Part shown: in pieces, positions 36,019 through 47,241 of the stretch
Layout: the number at the start of each line of letters is the position of its first letter
How positions within the stretch are numbered: the stretch's first letter is position 1
From: Ctena decussata
Lineage: Eukaryota; Mollusca; Bivalvia; Lucinida; Lucinidae
Length of the DNA: 64,000 nucleotides
Direction of reading: 5' to 3'
Assembly (NCBI GenBank): GCA_963989385.1
Contig: OZ022500.1
Coordinates: 17,622,460-17,686,459, forward strand
Notes under the pieces: model-generated
What the model was told of the DNA's origin: nothing
Seen by the model: only the letters and a program-made list of their open reading frames with translations
Databases searched by the model: none
Translations under genes and position numbers: made by a program

Positions 36019-36556
36019 TATGAAATCGACCGAAATTAACTGATTGGGTAGAACTGTGACTCTGATATGAGAGGGATGTCCTTTGCCTGCATGTGTTTCG
36101 CCTATCAACTTTTTTTTCGAAACTTTTGTCTTAAGCAAAACTGAAGAAGTTCAGTTCAGAAATGCACATCTGTCGTTATAAGTTTGGCAAAGGTATATCT
36201 ATATTAAATGCCTGAGTGTGGTTGTTTGTCTAATTTTAAGATTTTATACATCTTATAGCGTTTCATGTGTCTCTACACTTAAAATGAATGGGCAATTAAA
36301 TGCTCAAATAATGTATCGTGTGGTGCAGTAAGTTGTGATTATAAAAGACCAGTCTTGGCACGACGAGTCTCAGAGCGTCATACTTACGAGACTGCAATGT
36401 TAGATCGAAAACAAAACAAGAGACTAGTCTTATAATGACCGCCACAAACTTCGATAAATTAAATCGAGGATAGACGCGGTGTTTAATTGTGTCATGTGGT
36501 ATAAAAGGGGAAAAAAGATACAGTCAGGTAGTTCTCTCGCCCCTACGAAGACATAT

Positions 36557-36710
36557 TGCATGACACGTGTCATGCAGCATGTGTAGCCATGTAAAAATCC
36601 CCTGTATATTATATGTTTGCACAACTCTGTTTCCTGCAACGTGGCATAACCAACTTGGGGCAAATGTCGATGACACGTGTCATGCAACATGTATCTCCGT
36701 GTAAATCCAC
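36557..36710. repeat. Two direct repeats around a CACGTG palindrome
   Basis: TGCATGACACGTGTCATGCA (36557-36576) is a perfect 20-bp palindrome. ATGACACGTGTCATGCAACA follows 113 bp later (36670). The downstream 20 bp are also similar. Function unknown. Confidence 0.7.
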
Positions 36711-36927
36711 CTTAAGCGATTAGGTTAGGTAAAAACTAATTATATATCGTGCTTGAATCGGAAGAAGGTTTAAAACGTGCAAAAGCAATAAAAGACTGTA
36801 CTAGATAAAAGGAAAACAAAATGTAAATAACTACTAAATACTGGTATTTCAGAAACCTGTTTAAGCCACAAAAACGAAGTGCATAGCGTGCGTAATCACA
36901 AAAAATCGTAATCAAAACGGGCTTAAA

Positions 36928-36976
<49 letters not shown>

Positions 36977-38104
36977 GTAAAGGTAACAGTGAGTAAATAA
37001 ATCAGTACTGGCCCTAAATATTGGATTGTGCCTCTTAACGTTTTTTAATAATAATAATAATAATAAGTAATTGCAAAAATAATAAAATTATTATTATTAT
37101 TTTTATCATTCCATTATGTTTGCCATTGTTTCAAAGATTCACGAATTTGGACTTATGGCCACTCTCACCTGATAACGAAAAGAAGGAAGTCGATCAAGAT
37201 ATAAAAACAACTGCATGTTATCAATAAGAAACCAAATTAATGGTACTTTATTACTCGTATATGTTTAAGAAAATAAATGTTGAAAAGCTATTTAAATTTG
37301 TATTCGTAACATTCCAGACACTTGCTCACTAGGTCAGACATTTACATTAAATAAATAAGACAAAGGTCAACTTCTGGTGTAACATTTCACATTAAGAAAT
37401 TATCAAAACAGGAAGAAAAGTTATACTTAATTGTTTGATCTACAAGTGGGAAAATACCGAAAGAAAAAAATATGACGTTTGCATATTTACGGAAAAACAC
37501 TTTTTTCCATTTTTCTTTTAAATTTATTTAATAGTGAGTAAAACAGAGAAGTTCTAAGAACTAGAATAAACAAGTTTATAACATCACTCTGTTTTCAATA
37601 ACATATCGGTCATAGACCATTCTGTCGGTCTTACTGGTCTAAATAAAACTTGTCGTTTCTTACAGTAAAATACTAAACATAAAGATCTAACATCATAGTC
37701 AAACTTTCTTTCTTCGCTGATGAAAGGTACATATATCTTTGAGAAATCACGCCATAAGAATAAAAGATATTATCAGAAGACAATAAAGCGACTTATGGGA
37801 GCTCGACTTTTACGAGGGCAAGTTTGATATGACCATAAAGGCCAGGTGAAATGAGACCAGCTGCAACGTCATAATGAAAAAAACAACAACTATACTACAT
37901 GTATGAATTATTAAAACCCCTAACTTGAATGTTACCAGAAATGACCGAAAAAGACAACGATATAATTCAAACAACCATACAAAACATCTACCTGTGGTCC
38001 AAAAACACAGATCATTGCGTTATTTATAATACTAAAACCCCAAAGTTTATACAATACGAGAACGATCTGGTAATGAACATTTGACCTTTCAAAAGAATAA
38101 TATT
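36711..38104. other. Intron 1 interior with AC and AAT microsatellites
   Basis: An AC run of about 22 units lies at 36930-36974, and AAT runs at 37047-37065. No gene or named repeat is seen. Confidence 0.6.
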
Positions 38105-38227
38105 GAGCCGCGACACAAGAAAACCAACAATGTGTTTGTGCGTATAGCGCAGACTCAGATCAGCCTGGGTATCCGCCCAGTCTGATCAGAGTCTTCGCTA
38201 ACCGCATGGAGGTAGCTTAGGTAGCTG
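38105..38227. mobile_element. GAGCCGCGAC palindromic MITE, copy 5 (left half)
   Basis: The left outer and inner arms are present up to GGAGGTAGCTTAGGTAGC. The right half is missing. Confidence 0.85.
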
Positions 38228-38469
38228 ATAAGGATTGTGTAGCCGAAACTTCGAAGAATGACCCATGCTCTTTCTTTCGAATATGCTTTCTGCTCTTGAA
38301 GGCTTTTTCTAGATTTTAATTTGTTTGTTTCATAATGTCTACTGGTATTATCTTATAATTAGAACTGTTTCTTAGTTTTACTCTTTTCAATGGGACGTGA
38401 ATTTTGATTATATCAATTCCTGACCATTACCTTTTGACCCTTCTTTCATCCTATGTTTTGCCCTTGTCA

Positions 38470-38692
38470 TATATAGGAAAGTCAGGTAAAATCGGACAGC
38501 GGGTAAATTCGGACAGTGACATTGTTTCCTTTATATGTCAATTTTTTGGAATTTAAACAAAATTAACAGGACAAACAGTGAAAATCCTTATGAGACGGCC
38601 CATGATGAGCCGTCTCATCTGGATTTTCACTGTTTGCAATGGTATGTCCGAAATAACTCGCTGTCCGAAATTACCCGACTCCACTCTATGTC
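38470..38692. mobile_element. Hairpin MITE family H3, copy 2
   Basis: Matches 35805-36018 over its length, including CAGTGACATTGTTTCCTTTA. Its inner stem GAGACGGCCCATGATGAGCC reads on to GTCTC. It ends about 80 bp before exon 2. Confidence 0.85.
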
Positions 38693-38772
38693 TGTAGTAG
38701 TATTTAGATGGGTTGTCATGACCTTGTGATACTATATAGTATGTTCTAAATATTTTTTTCTTACTATTTCAG

Positions 38773-38808
38773 CACGTGTTAACAATGACAGTGGTTTCAT
38801 GTCAACAG
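38773..38808 (+). CDS. Unknown gene, exon 2 (36-nt micro-exon)
   Basis: Acceptor TTACTATTTCAG and donor ACAG|GTAAGA enclose 36 nt. Joined in phase 1 it encodes ARVNNDSGFMST and keeps phase 1. The tight splice signals and exact phase support it. Its size alone would not. Confidence 0.65.
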
Positions 38809-39287
38809 GTAAGAGTTTTAATTACATAGAGTTAAATAGACGTTGTAGAGGCTGGATAAATTACTTCTAAGGTTTACGGTTCGGCAATAGCATTTCTGTA
38901 ACTTGAGGTGTCGAACGGATAAACAAATAACTAGATAACATACACTTTACCCCAAGATTGCAAATTCTTGACACTGACGACTCTGCTATGTTCTCTTATA
39001 AAGTTTTTTTTTCTTATAATTATTTTTTATCGTACTAGTGATATTTGAAATAATATTTCAGTCAATGCTTTTTACGTTAATCGTTGCCCTTTGAGTCATC
39101 CTTGAGCGTTCGATATTTTATATATGCTTTTTTACCATTACACAAGACATGCAGATAATATCTATTCGCTCAAATTCATTATGGAGACTTATCGGACTAA
39201 TGCAAATAAGCATTTTCCTTCTTTTGTCACAACAAAAAGAAATTCTCAGTTGTATGACCCTACCATTTACCAAAACAAACTAAAAAT

Positions 39288-39522
39288 GAGCCGCGACGTG
39301 ACAAAACCAACAATGTGGTTGTGCGCCCAGCGCAAACTCAGATCAGCCTGGGCATCCGCCCAGTCTGATCAGAGTCTTCGCTGTCCGCACGAAGGTAGCT
39401 TAGACCCTTAGCTACCTTTTGGGCACTTAACAAAGGGTCTGATCAAACTGGGCGGATGCCCAGGCTGATCTGAGTCTGCGCTGGGCGCACAACCACATTG
39501 TTGGTTTTGTCGTGTCGCGGCC
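39288..39522. mobile_element. GAGCCGCGAC palindromic MITE, copy 6
   Basis: Full-length copy in intron 2, with ends GAGCCGCGACGTGACAAAAC and GGTTTTGTCGTGTCGCGG. Confidence 0.9.
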
Positions 39523-39916
39523 GATAACTTTATCACCAGGGAAGCAAGCATTGTCGCAGAAGTTGCTTCCCTTTGAATAATGACACAGAAAAAAACAGTG
39601 CTGTTTCCATACAAATTAAATCGGGAAGTTTCATCGAAGGCTATTTTTTCTTTGATTTTTAAGGAAGATCCTGCAAATACTTGAATACACGTTGTCATAA
39701 TCTAGATCAAATATCGTATTAATACAGCAGTAAGCATTTAGCAATAATTTTTTTGTTGTAATTTTTCAAAATGAAATCTTTACGAATATTTGCCAATAAA
39801 CAGTACTATACGTGTTGTGTATTTATCCGACTGACAGAAAAAGTAGAGCAAACACATAAAAACATAAAACAGTGATTTCACACTAAGTAAATGTTGCCTC
39901 TGTGGTATTTTTGCAG

Positions 39917-39954
39917 GTTCTTCGATGATGCAGCCGGAAGAAAAAAGCTCTGGG
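39917..39954 (+). CDS. Unknown gene, exon 3 (38 nt)
   Basis: Acceptor GTATTTTTGCAG and donor TGGG|GTAAAA. In phase 1 it encodes GSSMMQPEEKSSG and ends in phase 0, which matches exon 4. Short, Ser-rich and hydrophilic. Confidence 0.6.
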
Positions 39955-40051
39955 GTAAAAAGCAAACATAAATATCATTCAAGACAAAAAACCTGTTTCT
40001 TGTTTCAAGCTATTCAAACGCTAATATAACAAACGAATTCATTATTCCTCA

Positions 40052-40198
40052 CATCAGACGGGAAAACCAACAATGTTGCCTATGTGCCCAGTGAAGACTC
40101 GCATAAGCCTGGCCATCCGCCCAGTCTGAACAGAGGTTTTGCTGTGCGGTTAAATAGTAGCTAAGAGACTAAGCTACCTCCATGCGGACAGTGAAGTA
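40052..40198. mobile_element. GAGCCGCGAC palindromic MITE, copy 7 (broken)
   Basis: It starts inside the left arm (GGGAAAACCAACAATG) and runs to CATGCGGACAGTGAAG. There it is cut off where a reversed S3 SINE begins. Confidence 0.8.
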
Positions 40199-40203
40199 TT
40201 GAA

Positions 40204-40364
40204 AAATGGATGGACGACTTGCGATTTTGCGTCCTTTTCACAGTATTTCAGTCATATCAGGACGATGGTTGCGAAATAATGAAAGGCTGAATGCAGTGGA
40301 ACTCCGTTTACGATTGAAAAGAACCACGCCTACAGCGGGGTTCGAACCCGGGACCGTTCTGTCT
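40204..40364 (-). mobile_element. SINE family S3, reversed and 5'-truncated
   Basis: On the minus strand it reads GGTCCCGGGTTCGAACCCCG, a good B box, then GGAGTTCCACTGCATTCAGC, TGACTGAAATACTGTGAAAA and CCATCCATTT. It matches the 18385-18583 reference without the A-box part. Confidence 0.85.
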
Positions 40365-40632
40365 CATAAACTTAGAATATAGTAATTACATAGTCATGTA
40401 GTTTTGTATCAAAACTCAAACAAAAGTTTTTTTTGACTGATCGTAACCACACTGACAAGGAAATCGAATATTTGAAAGAGATTCCTAGCTTATCAAGATA
40501 ATGGTCAAATCTAATGGATTTTGACACCAAAAAGGTGTGTTTGTGGGTTTCTTCCTTCCTTATTTGTGTATTAACTCGCAACAGCAGACCATGGGTGGTC
40601 CGGGTTCCCGTTCTTCCCAATACTTGACATTT

Positions 40633-40868
40633 GAGCCGCGACACGACAAAACCAACAATGTGGTTGTGCGCCCAGCGCAGACTCAGATCAGCCTGGGCAT
40701 CCGCCCAGTCTGATCAGAACCTTCGCTGTCCGCGTGGAGGTAGCTTAGACCCTTAGCTACCCTTTGAGCACTTAATAAAGAGTCTGATCAAACTGGGCGG
40801 ATGCCCAGGCTGATCAGAGTCTGCGCTGGGTGCACAACCACTTTGTTGGTTTTCCGTGTCGCGGCTCA
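40633..40868. mobile_element. GAGCCGCGAC palindromic MITE, copy 8
   Basis: Full-length copy whose right end GTGTCGCGGCTCA lies 21 bp before the first base of exon 4. Only a short pyrimidine tract separates the two. Confidence 0.92.
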
Positions 40869-40889
40869 ATTTTGTTTGTTTTCTTACAG

Positions 40890-40970
40890 CCGTCTTCCTT
40901 GATAGCACAAGCAACCAAAGACTCGGAGAGCAAACCTCCATCCAAGAGCTTCGATATCAGTTTAACTTCG
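40890..40970 (+). CDS. Unknown gene, exon 4 (81 nt)
   Basis: Acceptor TTTGTTTGTTTTCTTACAG and donor TTCG|GTTTGT, the donor being weak at positions 3-4. It encodes 27 residues in phase 0 (PSSLIAQATKDSESKPPSKS, then FDISLTS), Ser-rich. A palindromic MITE ends just before the acceptor, so the branch point must lie in the MITE end or beyond it. Confidence 0.6.
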
Positions 40971-41150
40971 GTTTGTATATATTCTAACTTTATTGCTGTT
41001 AAAGCTTGTTTTTCATATGATCACAAATACAGAACGTTCGTATAAAATGGGCGGAATGTGGCTGAAAGGCAACGCAGGAACCAACACAGTCTTTCAGCAC
41101 ATCCTGTCCTCAACACCAAATGGGAAAGTGAAAAACTAAAATAAAATACT

Positions 41151-41337
41151 GAGCCGCGATAGGAGAAAACCAACAAAGTGGTTGAGTGCCCTGCGCATAC
41201 TCAGACCAGCCTGGGCATCCGTTCAGTCTGATCAGACTCTTTACTAAACGTTTAAAGTGTAGCGAAGACCCTGATCAGAATGGGTGGATTCCAAGGCTGA
41301 TCTGAGTCTGCGCTGGGTGCACAACCACTTTGTTGGG
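41151..41337. mobile_element. GAGCCGCGAC palindromic MITE, copy 9 (right end lost)
   Basis: It starts GAGCCGCGATAGGAGAAAAC and ends abruptly at ACTTTGTTGGG, without the final outer arm. The next copy begins 7 bp later. Confidence 0.88.
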
Positions 41338-41343
41338 TCATAT

Positions 41344-41580
41344 GAGCCGTGACACGACAAAACCAACAATGTGGTTGTGCGCCCAGCTCAGACTCAGATC
41401 AGCCTGGGCATCCGCCCTGTTAGATCAGACTCTACGTAAAGTGCTCATAGGGGAGCTAAGGGTCTAACCTACCTCTATGCGGACAGCGAAGACTCTTATC
41501 AGACTAGGTGGATTCCAAGGCTGATCTGAGTCTGCGCTTGGCGCACAACCACTTTGTTGGGTTTTGTCGTGTCGCGGCTC
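41344..41580. mobile_element. GAGCCGCGAC palindromic MITE, copy 10
   Basis: Full length, in direct tandem with copy 9. Ends are GAGCCGTGACACGACAAAAC and TTTTGTCGTGTCGCGGCTC. Confidence 0.9.
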
Positions 41581-42289
41581 ATATAAAGACAGCACACAAA
41601 GCAAACGAAGAAACGCGAATACTTTTCCGGCAGATGACCATGCAGCTATTTTAAATAACGCACCAAAAAGTCAGCGACTTATAGAAAGTTAAAAAAAAAC
41701 ATTATAATAAAAAAAATAAACAGCTGGAGCTTATGTCTTCAATTCGGGCTGAGTAGTGTCCTCGGTTACCTGTTACCTGGAGAGAGTATTAATGTGAATG
41801 CAGTTATTTCCCTTAGACCCGGGGAGCGATAGGCATTAATCGATATTTGGAATGTCATGTCGATGTCCGTATCCCAGGACAGGTGTTGAACTTCTCTGAA
41901 GCCGGTTTTGTCATCACTGTGTTAACAATACGAATGCGCTGGATGGAAACATTTTTAATTTTTAACGATGTGGATTTTCATTTTCTTTTTCTCAGATCAA
42001 ATCAATTTACTTTTTCAGTTGCTCCTTCTCGTTTTAATAAGTCTCGTTTTTCCTCTCTCTCTGATATTTAGGTCAAATATCGTAAGAATTGGCGAGAAAA
42101 TAAATCTGATTATTGGTCAGTTTTTTGAAAGCCGTTTGTTTTAGTTTCTGACAACAAAAACATAAAATTACTTATAATAATGAAATTATGATATTTCTAT
42201 CCCTTTGACGGTCTCATCTTTATGGAAAGATTAAGCCTGATACAGATACCCATCCACCCACATAGTTTTTCTCATTTCTTTTTTTTCCT

Positions 42290-42480
42290 TTTACCCCGCC
42301 CATCGGGGCTCGCGAAATAGACTGGCTGCCTGGTGCTTCTGCGACAGAGCTGCTAGTCCTGGGTGTCATCTATCGCAGGCCGAGCAATACTTGCAGTCCC
42401 ACAAAGTCAGAGGCAACTTCTCGACGACTAAATATTTTTACTGGGACGTTAAAACACTACTCAACAGGAACGATAACGTT
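42290..42480. mobile_element. Possible SINE-like repeat
   Basis: CGCGAAATAGACTGGCTGCC, then CTGGGACGTTAAAACACTAC. The last part resembles the GGGACGTTAA region of SINE S2 and the GGACGTTAA region of S1. I cannot define its ends or head. Confidence 0.35.
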
Positions 42481-42544
42481 TTCTCTTGATTTTCTGTTTT
42501 GACAAAACTGTTTAAAAGTTTTATGTAAACTGTGTCTTTCTGAT

Positions 42545-42622
42545 TAGTCTGGGCGGCTGCCAAGGCTGATCTGAGTCTTGGCAGGGCGCTATGGCACTGC
42601 GTTGATTTTGTTGCGACGCGAC
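42545..42622. mobile_element. GAGCCGCGAC palindromic MITE, copy 11 (right fragment)
   Basis: TGGGCGGCTGCCAAGGCTGA and TTTTGTTGCGACGCGACT match the right half with several changes. Confidence 0.75.
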
Positions 42623-42816
42623 TGAAATTACTGTTTCATACAAAAATAATCACAAGAATGACGTTCGGATTAAATATCCATTTCTGACCTTCATTGCCGT
42701 TAGCAGGTGTTAATTTTGAAATTGCATTGTTTTGACAAGACGTGTGACAAACTGTATTTTCACGCCTTCCGACCGACAGCGACTACTCAGTTGATGTCTT
42801 TAGCAAACAATTAAAT

Positions 42817-43040
42817 GAGCCGCGACAAAGGTGCACGTACGCCCAGCGAAGTCTTAGATCAGCCTGAGCATCCGCCTGATCCGATCACAGGCTTCGCTAT
42901 CGGCATGGAGGTAGCTTAGAGTCTTAGCTACCCTTTAAACGCAAGTTCAGACTCTGCTCAGACCGGGTGGCTGTCCAGGCTGATCTGCGTCTTCGCTGGG
43001 CGCACATTCCAATTTGTTCGTCTTATCGTATTGCGGCTCA
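42817..43040. mobile_element. GAGCCGCGAC palindromic MITE, copy 12 (diverged)
   Basis: Both ends are present (GAGCCGCGACAAAGGTGC and TTATCGTATTGCGGCTC), with more substitutions than the others. It ends 166 bp before exon 5. Confidence 0.85.
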
Positions 43041-43206
43041 TATGAGGAAACTTTTGAACATTGAGCAGAAAAGAAAGTGACCTGTCCATGGGCGGAACGC
43101 TGACCAGTGCGTTGCAGCTTTCAATTGTTCTTTCCGTATTTCTTACTGCATTTAATTCTATCTCAATTTAATTTCCACATGATAATTTTAAATGGTTTTC
43201 GCACAG

Positions 43207-43285
43207 TCACAGCCTGAGTTGATAACAAATGTTCAAAATATTTTGAACAGAAATTCGGATCAGTTTGGTTTGTGCAGAAACACGG
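43207..43285 (+). CDS. Unknown gene, exon 5 (79 nt)
   Basis: Acceptor GGTTTTCGCACAG and a near-consensus donor ACGG|GTAAGG. In phase 0 it encodes SQPELITNVQNILNRNSDQF, then GLCRNT, and ends in phase 1. Exon 6 reads only in phase 0 (phase 1 hits a stop), so an exon of length 3n+2 is missing between them or one of the two is misplaced. Confidence 0.5.
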
Positions 43286-43334
43286 GTAAGGTTATGTACA
43301 AACTCATATTCAACTAAAATTGACAAATTATTAA

Positions 43335-43700
43335 CTGATCATAAACTCAGACCAGTGTTTTGCAAGTGCATAAGTTGGTCTGAGTCAGTTTGCATACATA
43401 ATTAATTCCATAAATTCACTATTGCAGCTTTATATTTTTTGCATTTATTTTTGTTCAAGTCATGATGACTTTAACAAACTTTAACGGTTTGACAATTACG
43501 AAAACAGTTTAGAGGTAATATCGAATTTTATGATCGATAATCGATTAATCCTCGTGTAATTATAAATATGTTAATTGTACTGTATATTGTCAACAAATTC
43601 CGATCAGCTTGCGCAAACTGATCAGACATTGTTCAGTCTTATCAGTTTGCACATATCAGAGGCTGATAAGTGTCCGCAGGTGCACAGGTTTATTATCGTA
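43335..43700. repeat. Pair of short hairpins with GCAAACTGATCAGAC arms
   Basis: ACTCAGACCAG/TTGGTCTGAGT lies at 43354-43389. GCAAACTGATCAGAC/GTCTTATCAGTTTGC lies at 43611-43650. They resemble the arms of the hairpin MITEs but are shorter. Confidence 0.6.
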
Positions 43701-45180
43701 AGTACTCATATTATAGCTAAAATACAAAAAAAAAAAAAAAAATCACAAAAATGTCTTTCAATATTCCTTGCTAGCTTCACTAAAACACTAGCTTCACTAA
43801 AACAGTCATAAAATTAAAGTGACAAACTTGCATTATGAACAGAAATATTACTCATAAAGTTAATTTATAGCCTTGCAAGAAAAATGTTTCATAGCAATTT
43901 TTCCCATAGCGATTAATCCTTACACTACCACGGTTACGCGAAAATCTTCACCATGATTTAGTTTCTTACATTATTTTTTTTTCGTCAGTAATATTTTAAG
44001 AGAGCAATACAGTGTATGTATCTTCGTGTCTCCTGATTATGAATGAGCAAATCTGCCAGTCAAAAATATAATTCTATGGATTCTAAGATTCTACCCTGGG
44101 ATACACAAAACATATTTCGGTTTCTTTGATAAAAACGCCCACCACACTCAAATAAATTTCAATCAAAAATGTTAGAACAAACATTAGCAATTATGATAAT
44201 AATTAATAGACTGATCGAACATTACCAAAAAATATGTAATTGGTTTGCAAAGTTTTTTTTTTTTTTAGCTTATAAAGGGATTTTTAAAACTACAAGTAGT
44301 CGATTAACTGTCTGTTCATTTTTGATGGTCACGTGTAGAAGTTACGTGACTTCTTTCTCTTTTTTTCCTTTCTTGTGTTCATTCGTTTATTCTTTCTTTC
44401 CTTCTTTCTTTCTTCATAAGGCAATATGAATATTCTTCCTTTCTTAGTTAGATCATAAAAGCACATATATAAATACATAAACAAAACACGAATACCAAGA
44501 AATGAAGTGTTAAGCCTTTGAGCAATATAGGCGGATTTGGACTTAACTATTTGAAACTTATGAGCGAGGTTGTTTCGAAACGCGATTTTCTGTATGTTTA
44601 GAGATCGATGGAAGAAACTTATAGTATACTTATTTTATAATGAATTACATCAATGTAAACCTTATAAAAATCTCTCAGTGGTGATAACTTATAAAAGTTT
44701 AATAGAAAATCCGATCATTTTCAAATTTTAGGCTGAACATAGCTTCTTAAGCATTTTCGACATTATTCTTATATAATTTCATGTGACTGAAGCTTCAAAC
44801 TTCAAAAGCCGATGGAAGTATCAAAACATGAAGTTAATTTGTATATTTTTATACCATATTAACGGACAAAGACTGAAGTTTATGGTCATAACTTATAAAA
44901 AATTGTCGTAGTATCATATATGTATTTAATTTCACATTTTATATTATATTTCTATGTAATTGCATATAACACTCGACATTAATTGAACAGGTAAGCTCTC
45001 GGATAAACCCGTAAGTCGCTATCGGTAGTTTCCGCCATATTGAAGCATTAAGTTCCCTATGGCATGACAGAATAAGCATCACTTTTATTTTAATACCCAC
45101 CAGCGATTCTATAGATAAAATGGGCTTGTTTATTTACCTGTCATACCTCCTAGACAGTCACAGTAAAACGTCATAATCTA
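43701..45180. other. Intron 5 interior, nothing recognised
   Basis: AT-rich, with A and T homopolymers. A long pyrimidine tract at 44350-44415 ends in AAG but has no good donor after it. The missing exon between exons 5 and 6 should lie somewhere in 43286-45399. Confidence 0.4.
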
Positions 45181-45380
45181 GTTAACCCTTAAAGCGACAA
45201 AAAATAAAATTGTTGAATTGCAAACAGTGTAGGTCCAGATGAGGTGGCTCATAATGAGCCACCTCATCTGAATCTACGCTATTTGCCCTCTAGTGTTCGA
45301 AATCTCAATGTGATATCGCTTGGACGAAACATTTTCGAAATTCTGCAGACGTAAATTTTGTCGTCTGCTTTTTTGCACGA
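45181..45380. mobile_element. Hairpin MITE family H2, copy 1 (right end lost)
   Basis: It starts GTTAACCCTTAAAGCG, has the perfect central stem GATGAGGTGGCTC/GAGCCACCTCATC, and runs to TCGTCTGCTTTTTTGCACGA. Copy 2 continues for another 13 bp with the inverted terminal repeat, which is missing here. Exon 6 begins 20 bp later. Confidence 0.88.
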
Positions 45381-45399
45381 GATTATTTATTTCTTCCAG

Positions 45400-45474
45400 C
45401 CACGTTTTGAAGTCACAGATACTACAGAAGATGCTTGCGACCATGACAAAGCCATTCAAGGGACAGTTTCTTCA
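45400..45474 (+). CDS. Unknown gene, exon 6 (75 nt)
   Basis: Acceptor TTATTTATTTCTTCCAG and donor TTCA|GTAAGC. In phase 0 it encodes PRFEVTDTTEDACDHDKAIQ, then GTVSS. It is acidic and Thr-rich, like exon 7. The frame is shared with exon 7, with which it joins in phase 0. Confidence 0.6.
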
Positions 45475-46066
45475 GTAAGCAGCTTATATTATTTCTATAT
45501 GGTAAAAAAGCCCAACATTAATCAGCATCATTGTTTTCGATCTCTCCTGCATAGTGGCTTGATACATACACATTGTTAAACGTTAGGCACCGCCTCTATT
45601 TAAATTAAATGTGTATTTGATTCTGAATTCTGAGCACGTTTCATAGTGACTTGATAGCATTTCTTCTTATAAGAATCAAGAGAATACTGTTAGATTAGAA
45701 CATTTAAACCCTTTGAATTTATTCAGACAGTGATTAAAATGGTTGGGTGATTTAGATATAAACACAATTTTCATAGTTTATATAGTGAATATCTAGCAAA
45801 TAACGAATCATATCTTTATTGCCACATATGCAATTTATAACTGTTACAGTACTATTAGTAGCAAACACTTGTGTTACCTCATAGTTCTAAAGGGTCTTAC
45901 TATTGTAAACGCATGGTGAATAAGCTCAAGAAAAGAAAGTTACAATCATAAAGCACAGCCCACCCAAGACGCAGAAGAAAGAACAATGGAAAAACTATTA
46001 AAGAAAATATGAAACGGGACATCTTCCAAAACAGACCAACATACAAGAAATAGAGGAGTTTACACG

Positions 46067-46186
46067 AGTTCTCATGTATTATTGAATTTATTAAACGAGT
46101 TGGGGAAAGAGATAAGATGCGAGGCTTTGCCGAGCATCTTATCGGTTTTCCCCAACGAGTTTAATAAATTCAATAATACAGGAGCA
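46067..46186. mobile_element. Palindromic MITE with GAGGCTTTGCCGAG loop
   Basis: TGTATTATTGAATTTATTAA, then ACGAGTTGGGGAAAG and ATAAGATGC, is mirrored to the right across a centre GCGAGGCTTTGCCGAGC. Almost perfect over 50 bp per arm. Confidence 0.85.
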
Positions 46187-46624
46187 CGGATGCAATATTC
46201 TATTTATCATATGACACTAAAATCGCATTTTATGAGCAAATTTTGCACTAAAACGTTACGTTTCGCCATTAGAAAACGCGACGTTTTATGGACGTCCACG
46301 CATAGCTTTACGACGTAATTTGCATATTTAATCCACTAGTGGATTATCGTATTTAATGCATGGCTTTATTACACTCTCAGATGCGACGTCATATGATAAC
46401 TTAACATAATTACAACAAACATCAGAAGCAATACATCGTGCATAAAACTTATAACATATCTATTTTACCTTTGTTCTATTTCAAATCTGGACAAAACAAG
46501 TAGCGAGGTGAACGGCTATACAGCAAATCTCAAAGTAAAGTCTAGGACACTGTTCTGAAACTAATACAACCAAATTCCATAGTACGTCCTCAAAACCAAA
46601 AGGGAAAGCAGTATATACATAAAT

Positions 46625-46702
46625 GAGCCGCGACACGAAAAAACCAACAAAGTGGTTGTGCGGCCTGCGCAGACTCAGATCAGTCTTGGCATCCGCCAAC
46701 TC
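46625..46702. mobile_element. GAGCCGCGAC palindromic MITE, copy 13 (left fragment)
   Basis: GAGCCGCGACACGAAAAAAC and CAGACTCAGATCAGTCTTGG, then the match stops. Confidence 0.85.
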
Positions 46703-46839
46703 CGGGTACTCCAGTTTCCTCCGACAGTATAGGACCACAAACTCGGCAACATCCGTGCCATCGAGAATATTTAAATAAGTTCGCGTGAGCTTTCAATGCA
46801 ATCGATGTAAAATAAATAAATTTTACATTTTTTAAATTC

Positions 46840-46915
46840 CAAACAACTGACATATAAAGGAAACAATGTCACTGTCCGAATTTACCTGCTGTCCGAATTT
46901 ACCTGACTTGACCAT
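46840..46915. mobile_element. Hairpin MITE family H3, reversed end fragment
   Basis: TGACATATAAAGGAAACAAT with GTCACTGTCCGAATTTACC matches the left third of the H3 copies in reverse. Confidence 0.75.
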
Positions 46916-47241
46916 CTTCAGCAATGACTCCCGTAGCAGATATTGGACAAAAATTCCGCGGTCGGAAAATGTAAAATATGGCGAAATTATTGACAGTGGA
47001 TGCGCAAAACTGAAAAAAAGGACCAAAATATTTTTATTTCACATCTTAAAAATTATTTCAAATAACGCAGAATCGAAATATGCTTATAATCCGTTATGGT
47101 CCTTAAAATAATTCTTTCATATAATCTTACAACCATTGTTTGAACACAGAAAAGATCATGTCAGCACCGGCATTCGCATAGAAACAAATAGGAGATATTT
47201 TAGTGTTCTTCATGTCTAAAATAATACCAATTTAACAGAAA

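Noticed and set aside
43661..43680. 20-nt micro-exon that would repair the phase between exons 5 and 6
   Set aside because: The length fits, but the acceptor has no pyrimidine tract, the donor GTGCAC is poor and the bases belong to a hairpin repeat.
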